DNA of 64,000 bases, taken from the NCBI GenBank assembly GCA_037577475.1, contig CM075192.1:7426408-7490407 (forward strand), read 5' to 3'. This DNA is from Chaunax sp. Z400. Taxonomy: Eukaryota; Chordata; Actinopteri; Lophiiformes; Chaunacidae. The notes under the pieces were generated by a model that had not been told where the DNA came from, did not search any database, and saw only the letters and a program-made list of their open reading frames with translations. Within the stretch, counting starts at the first letter, position 1, and the number at the start of each line of letters is the position of its first letter. This document shows positions 42,349-54,358 of this stretch, piece after piece. The position numbers and the translations under genes were made by a program.

Positions 42349-44508
42349 TATTCAAGCTCCCTTTATCTCACTCTGTCCCTGACATTAGCTGAACAGAGTC
42401 CATTACTGCCAGGTAATGGGTGAATGTCACAATAGCAGGATGTCATAAAGCTCTGTAGTGGTCTAATGGGTTTTGTTCAGGTTGAGGTGACACATGCACA
42501 CCCGCACAGGCACACATATACAGACACACTCTTCCAAGAAATCTTTATATTTGCCAGATGCATTTACTCATCACATCACAAACCTGAGCTCTGACATGTT
42601 TTAAGAGCCAATACAAGCTGTTTCAGGAAGCAAATTATGCGAATCACCCGTCATCATTAAGTACAGACGGGTGGTGTTGTTACCTTTCATGTTTTGCGTT
42701 TACTCCATCCACACATCTTCAGCTTTTTCAACTCAGATTAAGCTCTACCACAAACAAATATATGTGTGTGTGTGAACGAGGGAAACAGTAGTGGCTTGAG
42801 TTCACTGAGGACACAAATAGAATAGAATTGTAGACTTGTGACACCTCCTGTGGGATGTTTAAAAAAACATGTGAATGAAATCAGTTTTGCATTTAAAAAA
42901 TGTGCATCAAAACAAGCAGTATAGGTTGCTGCAGTTGCCAGTGATCACATGATTGGCTTCATGTCTGAGGAGAGCGAGTGTGAAAAACAAGAAAACATCA
43001 AATCCAGTTCGGGTGTCTTCATTAACCCACTCCATGAGTTCTCCCCTCATTTCTATTTCAAAACTTATTGTATTTTACACTTTTACAGCATGATTTCTTT
43101 CCTTAACGTGTCAACGTGGCAGAAACATTCAAGGAAACATCTATCAGGTCACGACAGACTGGTGTCCGATTAATTATTGACAACATTCTAATAATAAATA
43201 TAAAAGAATCATACAAAGTTCTGCAACAACTCATAATTAGGCTACATTATGTAGTCTAATGATGACTATATGGCTATAAGGCTTTCTACACTGTATGGCC
43301 TAATGCATTTTCGCTACTAAAATGGATTTCACTCACATATCTTATCCAAAAACTGTTCATCCAGGTCAGAGTCTCCCTGAAACTGAACACATATGAAGAA
43401 CACATCTGGAGGACGTATTGTGGAAAGATTAAACTCAACTGAAATGTGTCTGCAACAGTGAATAAAACTGAAGTACTGAAAGCTTGCACATGATGTCAGA
43501 TTGATCATCCTGTTTATGTATTTAATCAGATAGTTCCTGATTGTAAAGATTTAAGTCCATTTTACTGAGGCAAAGCTCTTGTTCATCTTAAATCAACATG
43601 CAACATTTGAGATTTTTTAAGCTTTCACTTGATTGAAAAGAGTGTTGCTGAAAAACACCTATATTATCATTTAAATTTAGCTCTTATTTAACAAAAACGT
43701 AACATAAATCAGCAAAAGACCAACAAAAATCCACCCTTTTCTCAGTCAGAAAAAGGGTGGATTGCTCATTCCAGATCAGGGATGAGTTGCTGCCCCAAGT
43801 GGAGGAGTTCAAGTAGGGGTCTTGTTCATGAGTGAGGGAAGAATGGAGCAGGAGATTGATAGATGAATCGGGCCAGCATCTGCAGTGATGCAGACTCTAT
43901 CGGTCTGTTGTAGACCCAGGACACACTGGAGAGATTATATCTCTTGGCTGGCTTGGGAACGCCTTGGTGTACCCCCAGAAGAGCTGGAAGAGGTGGATGG
44001 GGTGAGAGAGGTTTGGGCTTCTCTGCTGAGACTGCTGCCCCCGCGACCCGGACCCGGATAAACGTAGACAATGGATGGATGGATGGATGGACCAACAAAA
44101 ATAACACGTCTTATATTACTGTAATATTTGCAGTTACAGTAATAATCAGCTGTTTTCCCAGCTTTATGTGTTCATAGGGTATCAGTAGCATCACCACATT
44201 GCTGAGTACAATCCTCTATATTTAGTTCTTTTGGAAATACTATCAGTTTATTATTTCGGATTTTATCACATACAAAATTGCATTATACCCTCTAAGGGGA
44301 GATTTCTACAGAAGACTTTTGGTTTAGGTTATTAAAAAGTTTCAGTTCAGAACTGAATTGTTTCATGATTTGTGAATTAAATCCAAAATTTACAGGATCA
44401 CCTGTTTTTTTCATTTACAAATGTTGTCTTCAGCTTTCTCCATGTTTATATACAAGAGCTACAATTTACATACATGAACATGCATATGCTCTACCTGTTT
44501 ATATATGG

Positions 44509-44544
<36 letters not shown>

Positions 44545-46358
44545 ATATGTGTGTGTTTGAAAATTCATTATAATATATCAAATTAATTATAAACTAAAGA
44601 GGAGCTGATTAGCCTATGCTGACATTAATGATTGAACCCATTATTGAAACCATACATGTTTGACCTTTGACACTGACAAGCCTTTGGATCAATGATATAC
44701 TGTATGACATAATGCTAAATGTAGGCAGGTGGTGTATGGTATTCTGTAATATTTATATTTTTCATGACTGTCATAAATGTTACATGTTCAATCCATGTAT
44801 GCCATCATCCTATTAGCTTCATTGTCAATCACATTTGAGACTTTTACAACACCTGATCAACCTCCTGATGCACCATAGAGTACAACAACAGACAGAAAGT
44901 TCCTCTTGAACTGTAAAATGTTAATTAAATGTTTATTATACAGACAGCTTATCACAAGGCACCCAAACTACACATGGCACACAATACACAGTCAAAAGTT
45001 ATCCTCTTTCTCTTCTCCGATATGGAGACATGGAAGCTCACTCTCTCTCCTCCTCTTCTTTCCTGTCCTCTTTCTCTCCAGTCCTCTGGCACCAGCGTGG
45101 TAGTGGACATTGCAGTGATGGGTGAGGCCCACGGTTTGATCTCAGATCTGTTGGCAGACCCCTCACTGCCGCCTACCACCTGCAGCTCTCTGAAGGCCGT
45201 CAGAAACCTCCTCAGCACTCAGATCAGCCTCCAGCCACTCCACCGGCCTCGCATCCCTGCAGACACTCATACCTGCTCTGACTCAGAGGAGGGGCCTGAA
45301 AAAGACAGACTGGCCATTCCAAAGGTAACTTCTTATCTGTATGTAAACATGTGTTTTTGTTCATTCTCGTATCTTTAACATCCAGTGGCTGAACTACAAT
45401 TTCAATTGCCAAAGCCTAAAGATCTAATAGGAAGGATTCATTAGTTGGCCAGAATCACTTAGAAACCCCAAGACTCATTGTAAGATTTACAGTAACTGTG
45501 CTCAACAAACTAAGCTCATTGATACAGATAAGAAAATCAACACCTGCGTCAGTTGTTACAGCAGCTCCCACCCTGAGGTTCACCTAAAGCAGAGGTTTTC
45601 AAAGTGGGACCTTGGCCTCTCCAGAGAGCCTCCAAACTGTTTCAGGGGAGGCTGAGTGAATCAAGGTAAAAACAAAAAATGTTATATTAGTTATTACATT
45701 AGTTGTCAAAAGGACATCACATAGAAAAGCCTAAATGTGTTTAAAGAGATACAGATACAGACATCATTTTACTGTTTTAGCCACTTTCCCAAAGTCTGAC
45801 ACTAATTAATGCTTTGAAACAGATATTTTTTTAAAGATCATCATCTAAGCACCTTTTCCAAGCATTGCCTGGAGGGAGGCCTCAGAGTTTGAAAACCCCT
45901 GCCCAAAAGATGCTCAAATAGATTTATGAGAAAAAAAATTCCATTTCAAAAAGTATTTTTGTTTTTTCCCTTTGTGAAATGCCACATATATACCTTCACC
46001 TCCCCAGGCCTCAAGATGGGTTTACATCCCTGTGTTTATGTTCCTTCTGTCTTTGTTACCACTTGATGCTTTTCTTTATTTTAAAGCGATTGGAGCTGCA
46101 TTTCATGTATGAAAGGTGCTACAAATAATGGCTTTTCTTACCTCATACCCTCAGATCTTTTTAATTTTCAAACTTGTAATCTCAGAGCCAACGGATGCAG
46201 TTTATCAGATTTCAAACAGCTTCGTCTGGAGCCACAAAAGGCCTCATATAACTATTTTCCCATAAGCAGTAGTACTCAACCAAGACCTGTAATAAACCAT
46301 ATAAAATCTCCCCTGTATACTCAATTAATTTCCAATGAAAAGTTGTTGCGGTTTGTGT

Positions 46359-46457
<99 letters not shown>

Positions 46458-49400
46458 TGTACATTGAGGTGTACCTCTCCCTGTATACATCACCCTCGTT
46501 TCCTCCCTCCCTGCTGCTGTAGTGTGTGGCTCTAATGATGCACAGGCTCCTGCAGGGCTTTTTAATGTTTTACAAGGCCATAGCTTCAAAATGTATGCAG
46601 GCACTTATGGCGGCAAGGCAGCTAAATAAAGCGTATGATGCAATCCAGGGTAGCATAGCAGGAAAGTGACAAGCGGCTTTAACAGTGCATGAGTGCACTC
46701 AAATGCCTGACCCATGTAGTGAAGCTCAGTGAGGAACTTCTTCGTTTTAGCTTATTGTGGATTTGTGAGTCTGCACGTGGCAATGAGTTACTCAACATAT
46801 CTGGAAGTTACTTGTCCTGCTCTGTTGTTGACCGTGAAATAGCATTTATTTAAAGGTAATAATAAATGCATCTGACTTTGTTTGATGAGGTTGTTTTTTT
46901 TTCATTTCTTGAAAACAGCTCAGTAGCAATATGTCTCCCACTTCAGCAGCTCCGACTGTTTGTCGAGTTTATGGCCACTATAAATAACACTGAACCACCT
47001 TCTGGTACATAGAAGTGTCTTAATAATAATATTACAAACACATTTTCAAAATTATAAGATTTTTGAGGCCTTTGGTTTGTATTTAGGTAACGACTTATTG
47101 TAAACCTAACATTATTTATACATTATTTTATTCGCTATAAGTTGCACAGTAATGCAGATGTTTTAGATCCTGATGTTAAACTCTATTACTCTATAAACTC
47201 TATCACAATAATACAATTCATGACAGCAAAATCTGATGTTCACAGTGATTTATTAACACCAACTATTGCTGTTTTTCCTCTTTCACACATTTTAGGTGTC
47301 TCTGATTAGCTTTCTTTCACCATAGAGACGTAAACAGCTGTGACATCATGTGTGGGTGCATGTGTGATAGAGAGACGGAACAAAATGCATCATCCATACA
47401 CCCTAATTGGACACAACACTGCAAAAAAAATGGTGACTGTCAAGAGTTCTAATGATTACAAGACATTTCATAAACCACATCAGCATATCATAACCTACAT
47501 TTCATGCAGGATAGTGCAGACAGGGCCATATATTTGCTTTTTATGTCCACTAAGTTGAAACTTTTCATTTAAAGCACCATCATTTTTTAGATTCTGTCCA
47601 TTGCCTGGGTACTGTGGTATTAATGGTGTCCTACTTGCCTCTCCATCCCTTCGAAGCTTCTGTGAGTGTAAACACGTGTATATTTATCTGCATCGCAGCG
47701 TCTTAGACGGAGTCTGCCCCCAGGATTGCTTAGGAGAATCTCATCAACTTGGACCACGACCACCTCAGCTACAGGCCTACCTACCATCGAGCCTGGCCCT
47801 CTACGCAGAGACCGCTCAGCCAGCATCAAACACACCGCAGACGGGTAAACCTCAGTCAATCACTGCAATCAAGAGAAACACAACCATTCTGCACAGTAAC
47901 AGACCAAGAAGACATTAAGTGATGGTTTTCTTATATTCATGCAGCGAAACATGGAACAACTCAATGATGATGACCATTTCAAAGAGCCGCTCCATGTCTT
48001 CCTCCTGTACTGCCCCCAACCACCTCTACAGCAAACCACTGGGAAGACCAGGTGAGTGTGTGAGTGTGTGTGCACATACATCTATATCGAACACACTGAG
48101 AAAAGGTTGAGGATGTTGTACATGGGTGAAAGAGGTCTGCATTTACACACATTGTGTTTATACAAAAGAAAATTCTCTTCTCAGAATGACTCTTCACTGC
48201 ACATACGTAGTTCCATGTTCGTGCTCACCTGAGGGTAAGAAAAGCTAAGATGTGATCAGCACAGATGGATGATTTAATATTCCATCGCTCTAATAAGATT
48301 TAAAATTTTACCTCCTGCAAATTGCTATTGTGTTGTCTTCCTCTGGAACTAATAAAAACCCATCCACATTGGCCAAGGTGCAGCAGGTTTGACGTCACGA
48401 CAACGACAGCATACTGCGCTTGTTGGCTGTAATGTCATCATCAGTTGATAGCCAATAATATAATATAATATATATATATATATATATAATATATATATTT
48501 CATTCTTCCCTATTAATAATAAGAGCAATTATATAAACAGCAACATATTAGACTGAGTATTACTCTGTTTTTCAGGTTTCCCCCCCTCCAACATGTCACC
48601 TCTGGGCTCCCCCTCTCCTTCCATCCAGTGCACTCCTGTCTCCAGCCCCACTACAAAGACATGTTCAGTGCAGCTTCCTGAGCCGGCTGGGCCCCAGACA
48701 GAGCGGACCCCTGACTCTGTGGCCCCCAAAAGTCACCACAGAGCCTTAACTCACAGCCAGAGCGCCCCGAGCTCCACCGTCCCTCACTGGCGACCTCCAT
48801 CACTCTGCAGCAGGTAACGTCACAGACTGGATTAATGTTTCAGTCACTGATGATTGATGAGCAATTTGCATGTTCAAATTCACAGATATTGAAATAGGAA
48901 TTCAACTGCGTCTGTGTCTTTCTGTGTGCAAATGAAGGAAATGAAACACTTCATTTGTCTGTGCTGAGAGGGTGAGAGCTGCTCCAATAACTAGATGAGA
49001 GAGACTGATCAGAGTTGAACGGCGTGTATCCTCTCAATATGCCTGTGTTTTTCTTTTCTCATTTTATCAGCTGTGGCAGGCCTTTCAACAACCAACTAAG
49101 TCATGGGGTAGAATCTGTTGACAAAGGAGACAGGATACCACATCCAGGTAAACAGTAGTAAGTGGTTGATGTTAGACACATCTGTCCAATGGAGCTGCAG
49201 AACCTGATGGTCTCATCCACATTCAGTCCCAGAGATTTGGTTATATACTGTTCTAGTAGAGGCTTCCGGCATGAAGGATTGATTTGTGAATCTTAATGGA
49301 GTAAGTGATATAAAAGGAAACGCTATCAGAATTTAACCTGATTGATAATTATAGACTATGCTTCCAGGCTGATAATTTGACTCACTTATACCGACCTTCT

Positions 49401-50932
49401 CAGCAGCTTCCCTCTTTGTTACTGTGGATAACCACAAAGATAGTTGCATGAAGTTGCACATGTGCTCACACATGTTTCCCCAGATGAACGTGCAATAGTG
49501 TCTTCAGACTATGACAGCACCTACGACAGCACCTACGAGACCAATCACAGTGACAGCAGCGACTTTGCACAGAATGAGGAGGAGGGAGAAGGAGGCAAGA
49601 AGCAGCCTGAAGCAAGGGAAGGTAGCAGGGAATATCTGACAGAGGCCATCATTCTTCACCCGCTCCTGCCATCACCAGAGGTGGGCAAACGTAGGGCAGT
49701 CATCTTTAATGGGCTTTTATATGCTTCAAATCCCTCCAAAGACAAGAATAAATAAAGATGACCAATCATTTCATTATCAATAAAAGCACATTTTAATAAT
49801 TTGGTTAAATTCTTACAATGATTTAACCTTTATTTATTGTCATTAGGTGGATAAAATGCTTGATAAACCACACACAGTGGTCTCAAAGAGTTTCTCTTCT
49901 CTGTATCTGTACCTGACAGGAGAAGCCGGTCTTGGCCCTGGAGCCTCTGGTGATGCCGGGGCTGGAGCCTCTAATGAGTCAACTCAACAGCTGGAACTTT
50001 CCCATTTTCAAGCTTGTTGAGAAGACCCATAGTGAAACAGGCTGCATCCTCAGTCAGGTACGCACTGAATCAGTGAGTAAATGTTGTAACCCATGTGACA
50101 TTAAATTCAATGTAAACACATCAATACTGATTTAATTAAAATGAGCTCATATTGGTAGTATTCACATGTATGTGATTGGCATTAATGTGATTGTGAAATG
50201 GGCTGTATTGCTGGCAGTGAGAGTACAATTGAATCTGAAGCTTGAAACAGTAAATGCAAAGGTAAACTTGTACAGAACTGAGATGTGAATCACAGCATAT
50301 TTACCTCGTATCATATCCCAGGTTTCCTACAGACTCTTTAAGGACACAGGACTATTTGAGACCTTTAAAATTCCTGTGCAAGAGTTCATGAACTACTTCC
50401 ATGCTCTGGAGAATGGATACAGGGTCATCCCTTGTGAGTAAAGCTTTTCTTCTATTACCTTTTTTGTTTGTTTGTTTGTCAGCAGAATTGTGCCAAAAAT
50501 TACTGAACCGGTTTCCATTAAACTTTGTGGAGGGGTGGGGTCAGTCACGCCATGCCTTGGCCTTGGAGAAGACATGCACCCCACTGAGTGTCATTCTAGT
50601 TGTTGAGTGAATTGTTGATGTCTAGCATTATGTTTTTCTGCCACAAGGTGGATGTATTGCTTTGTTAGTGAAATAAAGCCCCGCTGCAACTGCTTCGATC
50701 ATTTATGGCATGCTTGTGTCACTCATGGTTGTTAGGAATATCCAGTTTCCACCTAGTTAAACTTTCTGTAATTATGTAATTAATTACAGTGTTTATGTCC
50801 GCTCATGTTGAGACTGATGATGGAGCTGACAGGTGAGCTCTTATGTCTCTTGAAGGAATTTGAATGAAAATTTGGACACATTTTCCCATTCAAGTGGATG
50901 GGAAGGTATGTCCAAACTATTGACTGGTACTG

Positions 50933-50993
<61 letters not shown>

Positions 50994-53900
50994 ATATATA
51001 TAGTCCTCTCATATTACTCAATAAAGGACTTTCAAACAGGTCTTTTTTAAACGGATTTAATGTTACAGACTTCTTGTCTGAACGGGGGTTTGATGTACTG
51101 TATGTTTTTCCAGGTCCACTGTTGTCTTACTACCCTCTAATGGTGTGAATTAGCATTTTATTTTACTCCTTTCAGATCACAACCGGATCCATGCCACTGA
51201 TGTGCTGCATGCTGTGTGGTACCTCACCACACAGTCTGTGCCAGGCCTGCCCACCCTGCCGACTGAGAATGGGATACACCCTGGTAAGAGCTTTTAATAC
51301 ACACAGCAGTGGCTTCCGGCAACCCCACAAAAACATTCCCTCTTAAGCATAATTCAAATCTCTTGTATCAGACTCTCCAGCCGAGGAATTCTTATTGGCT
51401 GGGGTGGTATAAATTATGGATGGACTACTTGTCAATCACTGTTCTCCATTAATGTCAAAGAAATTCACCCTTGCTGCACCCTTGGGGCTCAAGGGTTCAA
51501 ACCATTGGCGGATCTAGTATTTTTCTAAATCAGGGGACATAGAGGGGCCACATTTTTTACAGAGGGGCCAACTAAATGTCCAACATTCATGCACATTTCC
51601 TTATTCAGGAAGATGTATGTTTACACAGAATATTTCACCAGTCATTCTTTGTTTGCTGTTGGCTCCATAGCTTTTAGTAAAGATTCATAATTGAATATAT
51701 TATGCAAATTGTGCCTTTTTCCATCACATTGTGTTCATCAAAAAAGTTTAGCAATTATTGAATTTTAAACTAGGATGCATAAATAAATATAAAACATAAG
51801 ACACTTTTTTCCAATTATGTAATACATAAAATAATTAAAATTTAAAAAATTTACATTAAAGAAAATACTTATATACTATAATACAGCATACACAACAGTT
51901 TAGAGGAGAAAAACTTGACACAGTCAAGTATTCAAGTTGTAAACAAACAGAAAAAAAAGGAAAGACAAGTGACAGGACAGGGGCACTTCAGGGGCCAATC
52001 AGATTTCAGCTGGGGCCAGTGCCCCTCTGGCTCCACCCCTGGTTCAAACACTTAACAGATGTTGGTTTGTCAAATTATCTCAATTGTGTTTGTGTCAATT
52101 GTGACTTGTAAACATAGCGTGGACAACATGGCATGTGATTGGATTGGAGTTTTTGCAAATTGAATTGCTGTTGAATTGATCCCACCCACGATTTAATAAA
52201 CTTCATTAACACTCTACTGCAGTTCTTTATAGAAGACTCGCCCAACTAGTCTAACAGTAGAATGGGTTGTACAGTATTTAACCTTTTCAATGTACCAGCC
52301 CTGATCCAGAACCAACACTCAACAACTTCAGGGAATGTTTCCTCTATGTTTACTATAGTTTATGTTCATTTCCAGGGTCAGTGGTTTAGTATGATAGCAT
52401 ACCTGTTTTCTTTTTTCACTCTGTTCACTGTTTTTTTTTACTCTTTTCAAAGTCGACCCTGGGGATAGATACTATAGAGAGTAGGTGAAATGCCGAAATT
52501 CTCTTCCCAAGACCTACTTGTACAGCAAGTAACAAGATGGCATCATTTCAGTAAGAAAACATTGACAAAGAGATGAGCTGTGGTCTCTTTTTTCCCTGCA
52601 GACTCAGAGAATGGCATTATGACTGGTTCAACAGGCTACCTGGTATCCAAGATGAACTCTGTGCAAGAAGAAGGCTATGGCTCCCTGGCTGGACTTATTC
52701 CTGGCCTGGAGTTAATGGCCCTTTATGTAGCTGCTGCCATGCATGACTATGACCATCCTGGAAGAACCAACGCCTTTCTCGTAGCTACCAGTGCACCACA
52801 GGTAAATGAATGTAGGTGTGCCTCAGCAGGGGTTGTGGTGATGGATCAACATTTGGATTTCTTGTAATATTATAATAATTTTTTGTCTGTATGTTGAATT
52901 AACTTATTAACCCACCACTGCTGTTTCAGCCAACTCATAAGAAATCCATCTATTTATGTGAATCAAAGTATGTACATGGTCACTCCCACAATTAATACCC
53001 AACTCCTAAACTGGGGAGTGACAAAAATACATTTCAACCCTAACCTGCATTCAGAGGACAACACCAGCTATTATGCTGGATTTGCCACGTGTTGTAGGAC
53101 ACCAGCTGCTCTGTGTACAGTCCTTACTGCAGAGGATGTCTCATCTAGTCAATGATTGATAAATCTAAACCCAGAAATTCACATATTAGTAACACAGCAA
53201 GACCGCAAGCCTCATCAACTTCAACATGCTAAGCTCACAACAAGGCTTGAAGAGGACAGTTTCTGTTAATAGGCTGCAAATCTCCATGAGCTCGTTGATG
53301 TGGCTCCACGAATCCGCAGCATAAATGTTTAGAACAGGAATGATTATTATAATTCTGATTTGTTTTTTATAAATTTGTTGTTGTGAGCTAAAACACTTAT
53401 ATAATGCTGAATGCAAATGTGACAAGCTATCCTGTGTGGGAAACAAAGATATGGGTAAAAGGTGAAATTATGTTAGGATAACAGCATATAATTTCAGAGT
53501 TCAGGATCTTTCTGAAGACACACTGAAGGCCTGTTGTCGTTATAATTGTAATTATAATACCTTCAGTCCAGACCACAATCCAAACAAAGCTGTGCAGTGA
53601 TCCTGTTTCTCCTCTTGGTCTTCCACTGTAGGCTCTTCTATACAATGATCGTTCAGTCTTGGAAAATCACCATGCAGCTTCTGCGTGGAACCTCTTCATG
53701 TCCCGACCTGAGTATAACTTCCTGATTAACCTTGAACATGTGGAGTTCAAGCGCTTCCGCTTCCTAGTCATTGAAGCCATCCTGGCCACTGACCTCAAAA
53801 AGCACTTTGACTTCTTAGCAGAGTTTAATGCAAAGGTAACCATTCAAAGTGACCATCCATCATCCATGTGCTTTTATTCTCTTGCTTAAACTTTTTTTTG

Positions 53901-54321
53901 CGCTTCTGTAATAAAAATGTTCCTTTCTCCGATATTGTCGTTAACTAAAGTTGACAACAAATCAGTGAGGAACTCTTTACAATCCATATCTGGATTCGTC
54001 TTTACACAAACCTCCGTGTGCACAATTCTCCAGGTTGGTGATGAGGGAGTGTCCGGTATTGATTGGACCAACGAAAACGACCGATTGCTGGTGTGTCAGA
54101 TGTGCATCAAGCTGGCTGATGTCAATGGACCACTGAAGTGTAAGGAGCTGCACTTGCAGTGGACAGAGGGAATCGTTAATGAGTTCTATGAACAAGTAAG
54201 CGTATAAATATCTATAATCTGACAGGAGCAGGTGTTCTCTGGAGGAAAACATCACTCTCAAATTATATAAATAAATAATATATATAAAAACTGACATGAT
54301 ATAATATAATATATAATATTA

Positions 54322-54358
<37 letters not shown>

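Larger units (their letters stand above)
38851..45081 (+). other. pde3a: pde3a intron 2 (6.2 kb)
   Basis: Phase-0 intron between the 51-bp exon 2 and exon 3. It contains a poly-G tract (40998-41024), GT and CA microsatellites, a degenerate short tandem repeat at 41139-41219 and a Rex3/RTE-like LINE tail (43742-44095). A long open frame at 40595-41272 crosses the poly-G tract and is not considered coding. Confidence 0.85.
45325..47698 (+). other. pde3a: pde3a intron 3 (2.4 kb)
   Basis: Phase-0 intron with a small hAT-like element (45590-45901) and a long perfect CA microsatellite (46360-46454). The remainder is AT-rich with no further feature that I can identify. Confidence 0.85.
50434..51175 (+). 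other. pde3a: pde3a intron 10
   Basis: Phase-1 intron of 742 bases. It holds a degraded interspersed repeat directly behind the donor (50485-50612) and an AT microsatellite (50937-51002). Nothing else is recognisable. Confidence 0.85.

Noticed and set aside
46109..46604. Thr/His and Cys/Val repeat proteins on both strands
   Set aside because: Pure translation of the CA/GT microsatellite. The same applies at 17819-18037, 19701-20033 and 22642-23042.
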